Notes: a model not told the origin generated them from the letters alone. DNA of 64,000 nucleotides from Streptomyces sp. yr375 (GCF_900110755.1 NZ_FOFF01000010.1:171990-235989); one strand, 5' to 3'; positions 8,159 through 17,396 are shown, counted from the stretch's first letter. Translations and numbers: made by a program.

Positions 8159-11100
8159 TCAGTCGAACCAGCGGTCCCGTGCCAGTTCTCCCGTGCGGGA
8201 CGGGTCCTCCAGGAGGGCTGCGACCTCGAAGCGGCGGGGCCATTGGTGGGTTGCCCAGGACAGGGCGGCGGCTACGCCTTCCAGGGTGGCGGCGTGGGGG
8301 ACGCCGTCGGGCGGGAGGCGCCAGTCGATTTCCGTGCCGGACACGACCAGTTCCTCGTGTTCGACGTATGTGGCGGGGGTGCGGGGGCCGAGCAGGGCCC
8401 GTACCGACTCCGGTACGTCGTGTTCGGCGCCCTCGGAGTCGATGGGCCCGGTGACGGACTCGCTCAGGCGGCGGACTTGGAACAGTTCGGCCAACTCGGC
8501 GGCGCGGGAGGGGCGTACGGGCAGGAGTGGGACGCCGTTCGTGAAGGGGAGGAGGTCGGGTGAGTCGACCACCATCGCGTCCGCCGCGTCCACTACCTCG
8601 ACCCGGCCGTCGACGACGGCGCGCAGGTCGTCCGGGAGGGTGACCTGATCGGGGTCCAGGTCAGCCAACGCGCTGTACAGGCCGTGCAGTTGGGCGGCGG
8701 TGACGGGGCGGTCCGGGTCGGCGAGGCGGTCCAGGAGTTCGGCCGCGCCGCCCGGCTCGTCGAGGAGGGCGGACACGGATGTCCGTACGCCCAGGGCGCG
8801 CAGTACCTGTTCGTCGTCGAAGCCGGTGGCGTCGGCCTCGTCGTACAGGCCGTGCAGGAGGGGGTCGCCGCCGGCCGCGAGGAGGCCGGCCGGGCGGCGG
8901 CCGTCGAGCACCGGGTTTCCGCGCAACCACCAGGCGGTGTACGGCCGTACGGCCTCGTGGGTGCCGTCCGGGAGGAGGATGCGGACGGGCTGGGTGAGGG
9001 CGTCGCGCAGCGGTGGCTGCGCGAGCAGGGCGAGGGCCTGCGGCCAGCGGTCCTCGTCGACGAGGTCGAGGTCGCGGACGGCGACCAGCTCGGTGGCGAC
9101 CGGCGGGACGGGGCTGTCGGGGAAGCGGTCGAGGATGTCCTCGCACCACACGTCGACGGCGTCCAGCAGGCCCGCGTCGTCCGGTTCGGCGAAGTCCCCT
9201 TCGCGCGGCTCCAGTTCGTCCGGGTCGAGGACGACGTCGGCGGCGCGTACGAGCGCGAAGTTCGCCAGCACCCCGCAGGCGGCGAGCGGCCGTTCGCCCC
9301 ACTTGTCCGCCAACTCTGCGTCGACGGAGGCGAGTTCGTCCTCCCGGATGACGGAGGCGAACGGGCTGCCGGGGAGGACGAGTTCACCGGCGGGGACGAG
9401 TTCGCCGTCCTCGTCGGGCAGGGCGAGGGCGCCGAGCCAGGGTTCGTCGCCGGGCTCCAGGCCGGCGTCCCGGACGAGGGCGAGGACCGTGTCGGCGAGT
9501 TCCTCGGCGTCCGGGGTGTCCTGGTCGTCCCAGGCCCCGCCGTCGTCGTCCAGGGACGCGGCGACGGCGGCCCGCACCTGCGGGGTGGTCAGGACGGCGC
9601 GGGGCGTGGCGGGCAGCGCGCCGAGCTTCTCCAGGAGGGGGTGCGCGGCGTCCTCGTGGGCGACCTTGAGGCCGAGCCGGGCGAGGACCTCGGCGTCGAC
9701 GCCGGACGTGTCAGGAGTGGGCAGCAGTACCTGGCGCGGGCCGATGGTCGTCCGGCCGTCGGCCAGCGGTACCGGCAGCCCGGAGAGGCGGTCGGGGTCG
9801 ACGCCGGCGAGGCTGTCGTAGAGCCGGTACCACCAGTCGGGGTCCTTCTCCAGGCCGGCCAGCCGGTCGATCGCGTCGGCGAGCGGGATCCGGGCGACGC
9901 CCAGCGTGCGCAGCTCGACCCGCCGTTCCAGCCCGGCGGGCAGCAGCGTCGGCAGGACCTCCGCCAGCACCCGCACGGTGTCGGCGCCGGCGCCCTCGAC
10001 GACCTCGGCGTCCCGCGGACGCAGCGCCTCCGGGAACTCGACGACGTCCTCGCCCTCGTTCTCCGGGACCGGCGCGACGGCGGGCGGCAGGAACGCGGTG
10101 CGCGGCAGCCGGTCGAGGACGGCCTGCCGCAGGGCGCCGTCCAGCTCGCCCTTGCCCAGCGCGCCGGGCACGAGGTCGATGATCCCCGCGCCCACCGGCC
10201 TCCAGCCGGCGAGGAGTTCGGCGTAGAGGTCCGCCGCGCGCTGCACCAGGTGGTCGGTCAGCGGGCCGGGGGCGGCGTGCCGGCGGGTGGTGTCGAGCGG
10301 GAAGGAGGCGATGAGCAGGGCGGGCACGCCGAGGGGCTCGTCGCTGGGGGTGGGCGCGTGCACGACGGGCGTGGTCCGGGGCCGGGCGGGCGCTCCGTCC
10401 GCGTCGACCGGCACGGCCCAGGTGACCGACCAGTGGGGCCGCAGCCGCTCCTCCACCGGCCGGTCGGCCAGCAGCTCGGCGGCGAGGGAACCGTGCGTGG
10501 CGACGACCCGCCACCGGGTGCTCCCGTCCCGCGTGTCCTCGACGACGGTCAGCGCGCCGTCGGCGGAGTCGGCGGACCGGCGCAGGACGCGCGGCGCGTC
10601 GTCGCCGACCTCGATGACGACCTCCGCAAGGCCCGGCAGGGCGAGCAGCAGGGCGTCGTCGACTGCGGTGAGGAGCCGTTCGGCGAGGTCGGCGGCGGCC
10701 GCGTCGCGCAGCGGCAGGATGACGGCGGTGTCGTACGGGTCGGGCGCGGTGCCCTGGGCGGCGAAGGGCAGCCGCAGCAGCGGCACATGCCCGTCCCGGC
10801 GCCGGACCTCGTCACCGAGGCCGGGGCTGTGCCGGGCGGTGTCGGAGGCGAGCGCGCGGGCCTCGGCGAGGTCCCAGCGGACACCGCCGTACCGTCCGAC
10901 GACGGCGGGCTCGTCGGTCACGGCGAGGACGGCGGCGAAGCCGACGCCGAACCGTCCGACGGCCACCTCCGACTGCCGGGCCTCGCGCTTGGCGGAGGCG
11001 CGGAGGGTGGCGAGGGACTCGACACCGGCCGCGTCCAGGGGCGCGCCGGTGTTGGCGGCGACGAGGACGCCGTCGCGCAGGGTGAGCCGCAGCCGCCCCG

Positions 11101-11314
11101 GGACTCCGGCGCGGGCCGCGGCGTCGGCGGCGTTCTGAGCGAGCTCGACGACGAGCCGGTCGCGGTACCCGCCGAGGACGAGGTCCTCCTCGGCGTTGGC
11201 GTCCTCCCGGAAACGGGCGGGACTCGTGGCCCAGGCGTCCAGGACTCCGCGACGCAGGCGGGCCGTGCCGAAGGGGTCCGCGCCCTCGGGTGCCGGCCGC
11301 ACGAACTTGCTCAC
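8159..11314 (-). CDS. Large sacsin/Hsp90-type GHKL ATP-binding protein
   Basis: A 1051-aa protein. Its first 170 residues hold a GHKL ATPase fold: an N-box ELAQNAADAA near residue 57, a G1-like VAANTGAPLDAAGV, and the lid motif GRFGVGFAAVLAV, as in sacsin and Hsp90 N-terminal domains. The remaining 850 residues are acidic and Leu/Ala/Asp-rich with no recognised catalytic domain. The G1 motif reads ANTGAP where classical members have DNGxG, so nucleotide handling may differ. GTG start at 11312-11314 behind GGAGAG. Similar proteins are common in actinomycetes, annotated as chaperone-like ATPases without demonstrated function. Confidence 0.8.
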   Translation of the reverse strand: MSKFVRPAPEGADPFGTARLRRGVLDAWATSPARFREDANAEEDLVLGGYRDRLVVELAQNAADAAARAGVPGRLRLTLRDGVLVAANTGAPLDAAGVESLATLRASAKREARQSEVAVGRFGVGFAAVLAVTDEPAVVGRYGGVRWDLAEARALASDTARHSPGLGDEVRRRDGHVPLLRLPFAAQGTAPDPYDTAVILPLRDAAAADLAERLLTAVDDALLLALPGLAEVVIEVGDDAPRVLRRSADSADGALTVVEDTRDGSTRWRVVATHGSLAAELLADRPVEERLRPHWSVTWAVPVDADGAPARPRTTPVVHAPTPSDEPLGVPALLIASFPLDTTRRHAAPGPLTDHLVQRAADLYAELLAGWRPVGAGIIDLVPGALGKGELDGALRQAVLDRLPRTAFLPPAVAPVPENEGEDVVEFPEALRPRDAEVVEGAGADTVRVLAEVLPTLLPAGLERRVELRTLGVARIPLADAIDRLAGLEKDPDWWYRLYDSLAGVDPDRLSGLPVPLADGRTTIGPRQVLLPTPDTSGVDAEVLARLGLKVAHEDAAHPLLEKLGALPATPRAVLTTPQVRAAVAASLDDDGGAWDDQDTPDAEELADTVLALVRDAGLEPGDEPWLGALALPDEDGELVPAGELVLPGSPFASVIREDELASVDAELADKWGERPLAACGVLANFALVRAADVVLDPDELEPREGDFAEPDDAGLLDAVDVWCEDILDRFPDSPVPPVATELVAVRDLDLVDEDRWPQALALLAQPPLRDALTQPVRILLPDGTHEAVRPYTAWWLRGNPVLDGRRPAGLLAAGGDPLLHGLYDEADATGFDDEQVLRALGVRTSVSALLDEPGGAAELLDRLADPDRPVTAAQLHGLYSALADLDPDQVTLPDDLRAVVDGRVEVVDAADAMVVDSPDLLPFTNGVPLLPVRPSRAAELAELFQVRRLSESVTGPIDSEGAEHDVPESVRALLGPRTPATYVEHEELVVSGTEIDWRLPPDGVPHAATLEGVAAALSWATHQWPRRFEVAALLEDPSRTGELARDRWFD

Positions 11315-11410
11315 GTACGTTCACTCTCCTCATCGGCGTGGGCACGAAGGTACCGCGAGGAGGAGGAGCGGCCGAACGGGACGGTTGCGGGGCGGTCGCA
11401 CGGCGGTCAC

Positions 11411-11440
11411 GGGGGCCGGTCCGGACACCGGACCGACCCC
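11411..11440 (-). terminator. Terminator hairpin after the DUF3027 gene
   Basis: GGTCCGG and CCGGACC pair around an ACA loop, extended by an outer GGGG/CCCC after one mismatch. It lies between the stop of the DUF3027 gene and the start of the large ATPase on the same strand. Confidence 0.65.
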
Positions 11441-11512
11441 AGATCACAATCACACAACGACTACGAGCCGACCCTGCGATCGGACAACTGCTGGATGGTT
11501 ACAAGTGCACGG

Positions 11513-12448
11513 CTACGAGTGCCCCAGCTCCGCCGTGTCCGCGTCGTCCTCGTCCGCCGCCGTCGGCACGGAACCGGAGTCCGGGGCCGGGCGCAGCGGG
11601 AAGGGGTCCACGCGGGTCTCGTCGACCACCGGCGGGGCGGGCCGTGGCGGCGTCGGCATGACCGCCGCCTCCGAGTGCCCGCCGCAGCCGTACGACAGGG
11701 AGACGACGCGGCCGTCCGCCGGGGAGAACTCGTTGGCGCAGACGCCGAAGGCCTGGCCGAGGGAGCCGCCGATGGGGGTGAGGAAACCGCAGCTCACGCA
11801 GGGTGCGGGGGCTGCCTGGGCCATGGGTGTGGTGGGGCCGAAGCCCTCCTCCCAGCGGTCCGCGGCGATGCCCAGTCCGTACCGGGACAGGACGCGCGCC
11901 CGGCGCATCCCGAGCTCCTCGGCCACCGCGGCGATGGTCCCGCGCACCGGTGTCGTGGGCAGTTTCGCCGGGGCCGCCTGGGTCACCTCGGCGTCCTCCG
12001 CCTCCACCAGCTCGGCCATCTCGGCGGAGACGGGCGAGTTCGGCAGCGGCTCGTCGACGCCGGTGAAGCCCGGCTCCAGGCGGAGATCCTCGGCGTCGGT
12101 GGGCAGGAGGTCGCCGGGGCCCATGTCGCCGGGCCGCAGCCGCTCGCTCCACGGGACCCACTCGGGGGCCAGCACCGCGTCCGGGCCGGGCAGCAGGACG
12201 ACCTCGTCCAGGGTGACGAGCTTGGCTCGGGACGCCCTAGCGACCGTCACCGCCCAGCGCCAGCCCCGGTAACCGAGCTCCTTGCAGCCGAAGTAGTGGG
12301 TGACCACCCGGTCGCCCTCGGAGAGCATGCCTACGTGCTCACCGACCACACCGGGGGCGGCTGCCTCCTCGGCTGCGGTACGGGCGAGGTCGACGGCCTC
12401 GGCGCACAGGCGGTCGGGGGTGCGGCTTCGCGTGGTCGCTGCGCTCAC
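11513..12448 (-). CDS. DUF3027 protein
   Basis: A 311-aa protein starting at GTG 12446-12448 behind AGGAGAG; a longer frame upstream lacks a ribosome site. Conserved features of DUF3027 are visible: an N-terminal helical part followed by HYFGCKELGYRGWRWAVTVARA, and near residue 230 the cysteine pair in CVSCGFL with a third cysteine in GVCANEFSP, suggesting a metal site. The tail is Pro/Asp-rich. The family is found throughout actinobacteria with no assigned function. It is separated from the downstream ATPase by a terminator, so it is probably monocistronic. Confidence 0.85.
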   Translation of the reverse strand: MSAATTRSRTPDRLCAEAVDLARTAAEEAAAPGVVGEHVGMLSEGDRVVTHYFGCKELGYRGWRWAVTVARASRAKLVTLDEVVLLPGPDAVLAPEWVPWSERLRPGDMGPGDLLPTDAEDLRLEPGFTGVDEPLPNSPVSAEMAELVEAEDAEVTQAAPAKLPTTPVRGTIAAVAEELGMRRARVLSRYGLGIAADRWEEGFGPTTPMAQAAPAPCVSCGFLTPIGGSLGQAFGVCANEFSPADGRVVSLSYGCGGHSEAAVMPTPPRPAPPVVDETRVDPFPLRPAPDSGSVPTAADEDDADTAELGHS

Positions 12449-12890
12449 AGGTATCGCTTCTCTCCTACGCCGTCTCTCGGTGCGCCTGCCTGAAGGCGGC
12501 GGGTGCGGACGGAGCGGACCAAAGGGCCGCGTCGACGTCCGCGCCCGATCGCGCTCGGGCGCACCTGCTGTCATCCATTCTGCGGGATGGCCGGGAGGCG
12601 CGCGGCCGAGAACGATCGCCACGGCGCGCTACGCACGCTACCTGCTTCCGGACGTTCGTCCTACACCGACAGGACGTTTCCCCTTTTTGAAAGCCTCCGG
12701 AAGCCACCGTAAGCCTCCGGACACCGCCTCGAACAGCCACCTGCACGTCCTTCGCAGGCCCGCCCGACCGTCCCCGGACGCCCGCCCCGGCACCGATCAC
12801 CCGGCCTGATCACACGGCCGCCGACCGGATCACACGGCCATACGTGCGGTAACCCCACTACATGGCACGTTCTCGGGGCACTATGACGGG
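12449..12890. other. 442-bp divergent intergenic region
   Basis: The region lies between the DUF3027 gene (leftward) and the MFS gene (rightward). It contains two close direct repeats of AAGCCTCCGGA (around 12690-12720). At its right edge the hexamer CACTAT (12879-12884) lies six nt before the GTG of the MFS gene, a likely leaderless promoter. I see no RNA gene or ORF with convincing coding bias in it. Confidence 0.5.
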
Positions 12891-14324
12891 GTGGCAGCCG
12901 CGAGGACACCCCAGGGCGCCACCGGGATCGGTGCGACGAAGGGGAACAAGGGGAGGAGCCGGGTGAGCGGTTCGGGCCGGATGAGCGGGTCCGTCCGCGC
13001 GGTCGGCCGTGCCCTGCACTTCCCGTTCACCGGCGCCGCCCGCGGCATCCGCAAGGCCACGCACGCGCACGGCGCGGGCGAGTCCGGCCTCGGCAAGCTG
13101 ATCGAGCTGCACGGGGTGAACGGCGCGGGCGATGTCATGATCACCGTCGCGCTCGCCTCCACCGTCTTCTTCTCCGTGCCGACCGACGAGGCCCGGGGGC
13201 GCGTCGCGCTCTACCTCGCCATCACCATGGCCCCCTTCACCGTCCTCGCCCCCGTGATCGGCCCGCTCCTCGACCGGCTGCCGCACGGGCGGCGCGCCGC
13301 GATGGCCGGGGCGATGGCCGCCCGGGCGGTCCTCGCGCTGGTGCTGTCCGGCGCGGTCGCCACCGGCAGCATCGAGCTGTATCCGGCGGCGCTCGGCGTC
13401 CTCGTCTCGTCGAAGGCGTACGGGGTGGTCAGGAGCGCCGTCGTGCCGCGGCTGCTGCCGCCCGGCTTCTCCCTGGTCAAGGCCAATTCGCGGGTCACCC
13501 TCGGCGGTCTGCTGGCCACCGGCGTCGCCGCGCCCGTGGGCGCCGGGCTCCAGGCCCTGGGGCCGCGCTATCCGCTGTACGGCGCTTTCGTGATCTTCGT
13601 GGTGGGTACGTTCCTGTCGTTCACGCTGCCCCGGAAGGTGGACTCCGCCAAGGGCGAGGACGTCGCGCTGCTCGCCGCCGACGAGCAGCACCTGCACGGC
13701 CCGCACCTCAAGGAGGTGAAGCGGCCGGGGCTGCGGACGGTCGGCATCGCCGTCACGCACGCGCTGGGCGCGAACGCGTCGCTGCGCTGGCTGTCCGGGT
13801 TCCTGACCTTCTTCCTGGCGTTCCTGCTGCGCGAGCACCCGCTGACCGGGCAGAGCGCGGCGGTGTCGCTGGGCATGGTGGCCGTGTCGGCGGGCGTCGG
13901 CAACGCGCTCGGGACGGCGGTGGGGGCGTGGCTGCGCTCCCGGGCCCCGGAGCTGATCATCGTGGCGGTCGTCGCCGTCGTCCTGGGCGCGGTGCTGGTC
14001 ACCGCCGTCTTCTTCGGCGCGTTCCTGGTGGCCTGCCTGGCGGCGATCGCCGGGTTCTCGCAGGCGCTCGCCAAGCTGTCGCTGGACGCGCTGATCCAGC
14101 GGGACGTGCCGGAACTGGTGCGCACGTCGGCGTTCGCCCGCTCGGAGACGATCCTCCAGGTGTGCTGGGTGTTCGGCGGCGCGGTCGGCATCGTCATGCC
14201 GCTGAACGGCACGCTGGGCCTGTCGGTGGCCGCCGCGGTGGTCGCCCTGGGCTGGCTGACGACGGTCCGCGGCCTGCTGTCCTCGGTACGGCACGGGGGC
14301 GGCGCGAAACCCCGGGTGGCGTGA
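12891..14324 (+). CDS. MFS-type membrane transporter
   Basis: A 477-aa protein with a long basic cytoplasmic N-terminus (about 70 residues, including SGSVRAVGRALHFPFTGAARGIRKAT) followed by about ten to twelve hydrophobic helices. The loop DRLPHGRRAAMAGAM corresponds to the MFS motif A region. GTG start, six nt behind CACTAT. Proteins of this kind are regularly seen next to DUF3027 and futalosine-pathway genes in Streptomyces (recalled, not searched). Substrate unknown. A 14-bp perfect palindrome, CCCGCCCGGGCGGG, follows the stop at 14332-14345. Confidence 0.82.
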   Translation: MAAARTPQGATGIGATKGNKGRSRVSGSGRMSGSVRAVGRALHFPFTGAARGIRKATHAHGAGESGLGKLIELHGVNGAGDVMITVALASTVFFSVPTDEARGRVALYLAITMAPFTVLAPVIGPLLDRLPHGRRAAMAGAMAARAVLALVLSGAVATGSIELYPAALGVLVSSKAYGVVRSAVVPRLLPPGFSLVKANSRVTLGGLLATGVAAPVGAGLQALGPRYPLYGAFVIFVVGTFLSFTLPRKVDSAKGEDVALLAADEQHLHGPHLKEVKRPGLRTVGIAVTHALGANASLRWLSGFLTFFLAFLLREHPLTGQSAAVSLGMVAVSAGVGNALGTAVGAWLRSRAPELIIVAVVAVVLGAVLVTAVFFGAFLVACLAAIAGFSQALAKLSLDALIQRDVPELVRTSAFARSETILQVCWVFGGAVGIVMPLNGTLGLSVAAAVVALGWLTTVRGLLSSVRHGGGAKPRVA

Positions 14325-14433
14325 GCGCGCCCCCGCCCGGGCGGGCATCGCGTGGCGTAATGCGCGGCGCAACGCACGGCCACGCCGCACCCCGCGTAAG
14401 GAGACGGCTGGACGTGCCCGATAGCCTTCCGCC

Positions 14434-14946
14434 ATGACCACGATGCCCCGCGGCGGAGCCGCTGATGTACTCGGCGTTCGGCGACGCCGCCGCGCCGTCG
14501 CCGCCGCCGGCGCCGTATCCGCCGGACTGCTCCTCCTGTCGGCCTGCGACAAGCCGACGCCGCTGTCCACGATCACCGTCGGCCGCACCTCGGTCAGCTC
14601 CGAGGCGACCTGCGGCGGCGAGGGCGACGCCCTCAAGCCCGCGGCGCTGACCGCGTGCCTCGCCGACAAGGACATCAAGTCCATCAGCGTCGACCCGGAC
14701 GAGACCGTCCGCTTCGGCGTCGACCCCGACGTGGCCGACAAGCGCTGGACGATCCTCATGAACGGCCAGCCGCTCACCGAGGACAGCGACAAGACGTACC
14801 GGACGATCCCGGGCAGCGTCTTCTTCAACGCCCAGTACGGCGCTCAGGGCAACTCCACGCTCGTCACCATCAAGGCGGGCGACGGCAAGAAGGCGAGCCA
14901 GGCGGCGACCGGCCTGTGGTCCTTCAAGCTGAAGAAGGACGACTGA
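14434..14946 (+). CDS. DUF2771 lipoprotein
   Basis: A 170-aa exported protein. The arginine-rich n-region (VRRRRRAVAAAG) and the lipobox LLSAC near residue 37 mark a lipoprotein with a possible Tat-type signal. The mature part matches the short beta-rich DUF2771 pattern (TIPGSVFFNAQYGAQGNSTLVTIKAG). A TAGCCT hexamer lies six nt before the ATG, suggesting a leaderless transcript. Its stop overlaps the most likely start of mqnB, so the two are translationally coupled. A link to menaquinone biosynthesis is only positional. Confidence 0.82.
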   Translation: MTTMPRGGAADVLGVRRRRRAVAAAGAVSAGLLLLSACDKPTPLSTITVGRTSVSSEATCGGEGDALKPAALTACLADKDIKSISVDPDETVRFGVDPDVADKRWTILMNGQPLTEDSDKTYRTIPGSVFFNAQYGAQGNSTLVTIKAGDGKKASQAATGLWSFKLKKDD

Positions 14947-15668
14947 CCACGCCTCGCGCACGCGTCCTCGTGGCCACCGCGGTCCCCGCCGAACGGGACG
15001 CGGTGGCACGGGCGTTGCCGGAACCCGGCCACGAGGTGCGGCTGCCGGGCGTGACCCTGCACCGCACCGCCGGGGCCTACGACCTCCTGGCCGCCGGAGT
15101 CGGCCCGGCCCTGGCCGCCGCCTCCGTCTCCGCCGCCCTCACCGCGGCCGCGCTGCGCGGTGACCCGTACGCCCTCGTCGTCTCGGCGGGCATCGCGGGC
15201 GGGTTCGCGCCCGCCGCCCCCGTCGGCTCGCTGGTCGTCGCCGACGAGATCACCGCCGCCGATCTGGGCGCGGAGACCGCCGACGGCTTCCTGCCGGTCA
15301 CCGAGCTGGGCTTCGGCACCGTCACCCACCGTCCGCCCGAATCCCTCGTACGGGACGCCACAGCCGCCACCGGGGCCCCCGCGGGCGCGGTCCTGACCGT
15401 GTCGACGGTCACCGGCACCGCCGCCCGCGCCGCCGCCCTGCGCGAGCGCCATCCGCGCGCCCTCGCCGAGGCGATGGAGGGCTTCGGGGTCGCCGAGGCG
15501 GCCGCCGCGCACGGCGTGCCCGTGCTGGAGATCCGCGCGGTCTCCAACCCGGTCGGCCCGCGCGACCGCGCCGCCTGGCGCATCGGCGAGGCACTGGCCG
15601 CCCTGACGACGGCCTTCGGGAAGCTCGCACCCGTCCTGGAGAGTTGGACCCCACATGACCACCAGTGA
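14943..15668 (+). CDS. mqnB: Futalosine hydrolase MqnB
   Basis: The enzyme hydrolyses futalosine to dehypoxanthine futalosine and hypoxanthine in the futalosine pathway for menaquinone. The sequence shows a nucleoside-phosphorylase-like fold: RVLVATAVPAERDAV at the N-terminus, the glycine loop VVSAGIAGGFAP, and EAMEGFGVAEAAAAHGVPVLEIRAVSNPVG holding the purine- and ribose-binding residues. The start is uncertain. No ATG exists near it; CTG 14943 overlaps the upstream TGA behind AAGAAGGA and keeps the first beta-strand, while GTG 14970 would delete RVLV. It overlaps mqnD by 14 nt. Confidence 0.88.
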   Translation: MTTPRARVLVATAVPAERDAVARALPEPGHEVRLPGVTLHRTAGAYDLLAAGVGPALAAASVSAALTAAALRGDPYALVVSAGIAGGFAPAAPVGSLVVADEITAADLGAETADGFLPVTELGFGTVTHRPPESLVRDATAATGAPAGAVLTVSTVTGTAARAAALRERHPRALAEAMEGFGVAEAAAAHGVPVLEIRAVSNPVGPRDRAAWRIGEALAALTTAFGKLAPVLESWTPHDHQ

Positions 15669-16539
15669 GCCTGCATCGACTTCGGCATCAACGTCGGCAT
15701 CGGCGTTGCGGATCGCGTACTCGCCCTGTCCGAACGACACGTTCGTCTTCGACGCCCTCGCGCACGGCCGGGTGCCGGGCGGGCCCACGCTCGACGTGAC
15801 GTTCGCGGACATCGACGTCACCAACGGCATGGCGGAGCGCGGTGAGTTCGACGTGCTGAAGGTGTCGTACGCCGTGCTGCCGTACGTCCTCGACACGTAC
15901 GCGCTGCTGCCCTGCGGGGGCGCGCTGGGCCGGGGCTGCGGCCCGCTGGTGCTGACCCGGGAGGCCGGGGTCGACCTCACCGGCCGGACGGTCGCCGTGC
16001 CGAGCGAGCGGTCGACGGCGTATCTGCTGTTCCGGCTGTGGGCGGCGGACACGGTGCCGGGGGGCGTCGGCGAGATCGTCGTCATGCCGTTCCACGAGAT
16101 CATGCCGGCCGTGCGGGACGGCAAGGTCGACGCGGGCCTGGTCATCCACGAGGCCCGCTTCACGTACCAGAACTACGGCCTGCACAAGCTCGCGGACATG
16201 GGCGAGCACTGGGAGTCCACGACCGGCCTGCCGATCCCGCTCGGCGCGATCATCGCCAAACGCTCGCTTGGAGCAGGGGTGTTGACCCGCCTGGCCGACG
16301 CGATCCGTACGTCGGTGCGCGCCGCCTGGGACGCCCCCGCGGTGTCCCGCCCGTACGTCATGGCGCACGCCCAGGAAATGGACCCGGCCGTCGCCGACCA
16401 GCACATCGGCCTGTACGTCAACGAGTTCACGGCCGACCTCGGCGAATCCGGTTATGCGGCGGTGCGCGGACTGCTCACCCGCGCGGCGGCCGAGGGGCTG
16501 TTGCCGCCCCTCGGCCCACACGCACTCGATTTCCCGTAA
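15655..16539 (+). CDS. mqnD: 1,4-dihydroxy-6-naphthoate synthase MqnD
   Basis: A 294-aa periplasmic-binding-protein-like enzyme that converts cyclic dehypoxanthine futalosine into 1,4-dihydroxy-6-naphthoate. Signature stretches are AYSPCPNDTFVFDAL near residue 20, DVTNGMAERGEFDVLKVSYA, and GLVIHEARFTYQNYGL with the HEARF motif used for substrate. The Ser/Thr/Ala-rich leader of about 17 residues precedes the fold. The ATG lies inside the end of mqnB, giving a tightly coupled operon with mqnB and perhaps the DUF2771 lipoprotein. A pair of imperfect copies of CGGACGCCCGGT follows the stop. Confidence 0.93.
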   Translation: MTTSEPASTSASTSASALRIAYSPCPNDTFVFDALAHGRVPGGPTLDVTFADIDVTNGMAERGEFDVLKVSYAVLPYVLDTYALLPCGGALGRGCGPLVLTREAGVDLTGRTVAVPSERSTAYLLFRLWAADTVPGGVGEIVVMPFHEIMPAVRDGKVDAGLVIHEARFTYQNYGLHKLADMGEHWESTTGLPIPLGAIIAKRSLGAGVLTRLADAIRTSVRAAWDAPAVSRPYVMAHAQEMDPAVADQHIGLYVNEFTADLGESGYAAVRGLLTRAAAEGLLPPLGPHALDFP

Positions 16540-16573
16540 AGGGTCGGACGCCCGGTCGTCGGACGCCCGGTTG

Positions 16574-16957
16574 TCAGACGTCCAACTGGTCGGCGACCGC
16601 GCGCAGTAGACCGGCGATCTGCTTGCCGGAGGTCTTCTCCGGGTAGCGGCCCTTTTCGAGCATCGGCGTGATGTTCTCGAGAAGGGTCGTCAGATCCTGG
16701 ACGATGGAGGCCAGTTCGTCGGGCTTCTTGCGCTGCGCCGCGGCGACCGAGGGGGTCGGGTCGAGAACGATGACGGAGAGCGCCTGGTCCCCGCGCTGTC
16801 CGGCGACGACGCCGAACTCCACTCGCTGGCCCGGCTTCAGTGCCTCGACTCCGGCGGGGAGGACCGAGGAATGTACGAAGACGTCACCGCCGTCGTCGCG
16901 GGAGAGAAAGCCGAAGCCCTTCTCGCTGTTGAACCACTTGACCTTGCCGGTAGGCAC
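16574..16957 (-). CDS. Cold-shock-domain protein with C-terminal extension
   Basis: A 127-aa protein. Residues 1-65 form a cold-shock domain with both RNA-binding motifs present (KGFGFLS and DVFVHSS). A 60-residue extension follows, predicted helical (ELASIVQDLTTLLENITPMLEKGRY), which ordinary 67-aa CspA proteins lack. The GTG start gives the canonical VPTGKVKWFN N-terminus; an upstream GTG at 17056 would add 33 unsupported residues. It faces mqnD. The helical tail may mediate oligomerisation or protein contacts; this is inference. Confidence 0.88.
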   Translation of the reverse strand: MPTGKVKWFNSEKGFGFLSRDDGGDVFVHSSVLPAGVEALKPGQRVEFGVVAGQRGDQALSVIVLDPTPSVAAAQRKKPDELASIVQDLTTLLENITPMLEKGRYPEKTSGKQIAGLLRAVADQLDV

Positions 16958-17144
16958 GTCTGTCCTCGTCCTCGTACTCGTCGGGAAAACTGCTTCGGAA
17001 ACGGCTCTGGAACCGTTGTGGAACGGCTCTGGATAGCACTTGGGCGGGTCCACCATGACCCGCCGGTACCAAGGCTAATGGTCTTCGGGCCGGTGACAAG
17101 ACGTCCCCCGGTCGTTCCTCAGGGCTGGGAACTACCCTGGTCGG

Positions 17145-17396
17145 GTGCGTGACAAAACCCAAACGAATTCCGCCGTCCCCGGTGACCGACTGATCCGTGC
17201 CGGTGCCATCGTCTTCTTCGTCGGCGCCGTGGCCACGCTCGTCACGGTCGCCCCGTTGTTCCTCGGCGCGACGCCTTTTCCGACATACATGTTCGGACTG
17301 AGCATGCTCATGGGCGTCGGCTTCCTGATCGCCGGCGCGGGAGTGCTGCGCTCGGCCGCCGCCGGACGGCGTCAGGCGCGGGGCGCGGAGGGCTAG
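17145..17396 (+). CDS. Small two-helix membrane protein
   Basis: An 83-aa protein with two membrane helices (about residues 18-42 and 48-70) and a basic C-terminus (GRRQARGAEG). The GTG start is six nt behind TACCCT at 17133-17138, a -10-like hexamer, so a leaderless mRNA is likely. Its stop overlaps that of the convergent HAD hydrolase by 4 bp. It is a conserved-looking hypothetical with no recognised domain. Confidence 0.7.
   Translation: MRDKTQTNSAVPGDRLIRAGAIVFFVGAVATLVTVAPLFLGATPFPTYMFGLSMLMGVGFLIAGAGVLRSAAAGRRQARGAEG

Noticed and set aside
8684..12493. 1269-aa open frame on the plus strand
   Set aside because: It is antisense to the sacsin-like ATPase and the DUF3027 gene, has low-complexity composition and no ribosome site.
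14332..14345. CCCGCCCGGGCGGG palindrome as a terminator
   Set aside because: It is a perfect palindrome without a loop and short; kept as a remark in the MFS entry rather than a feature.
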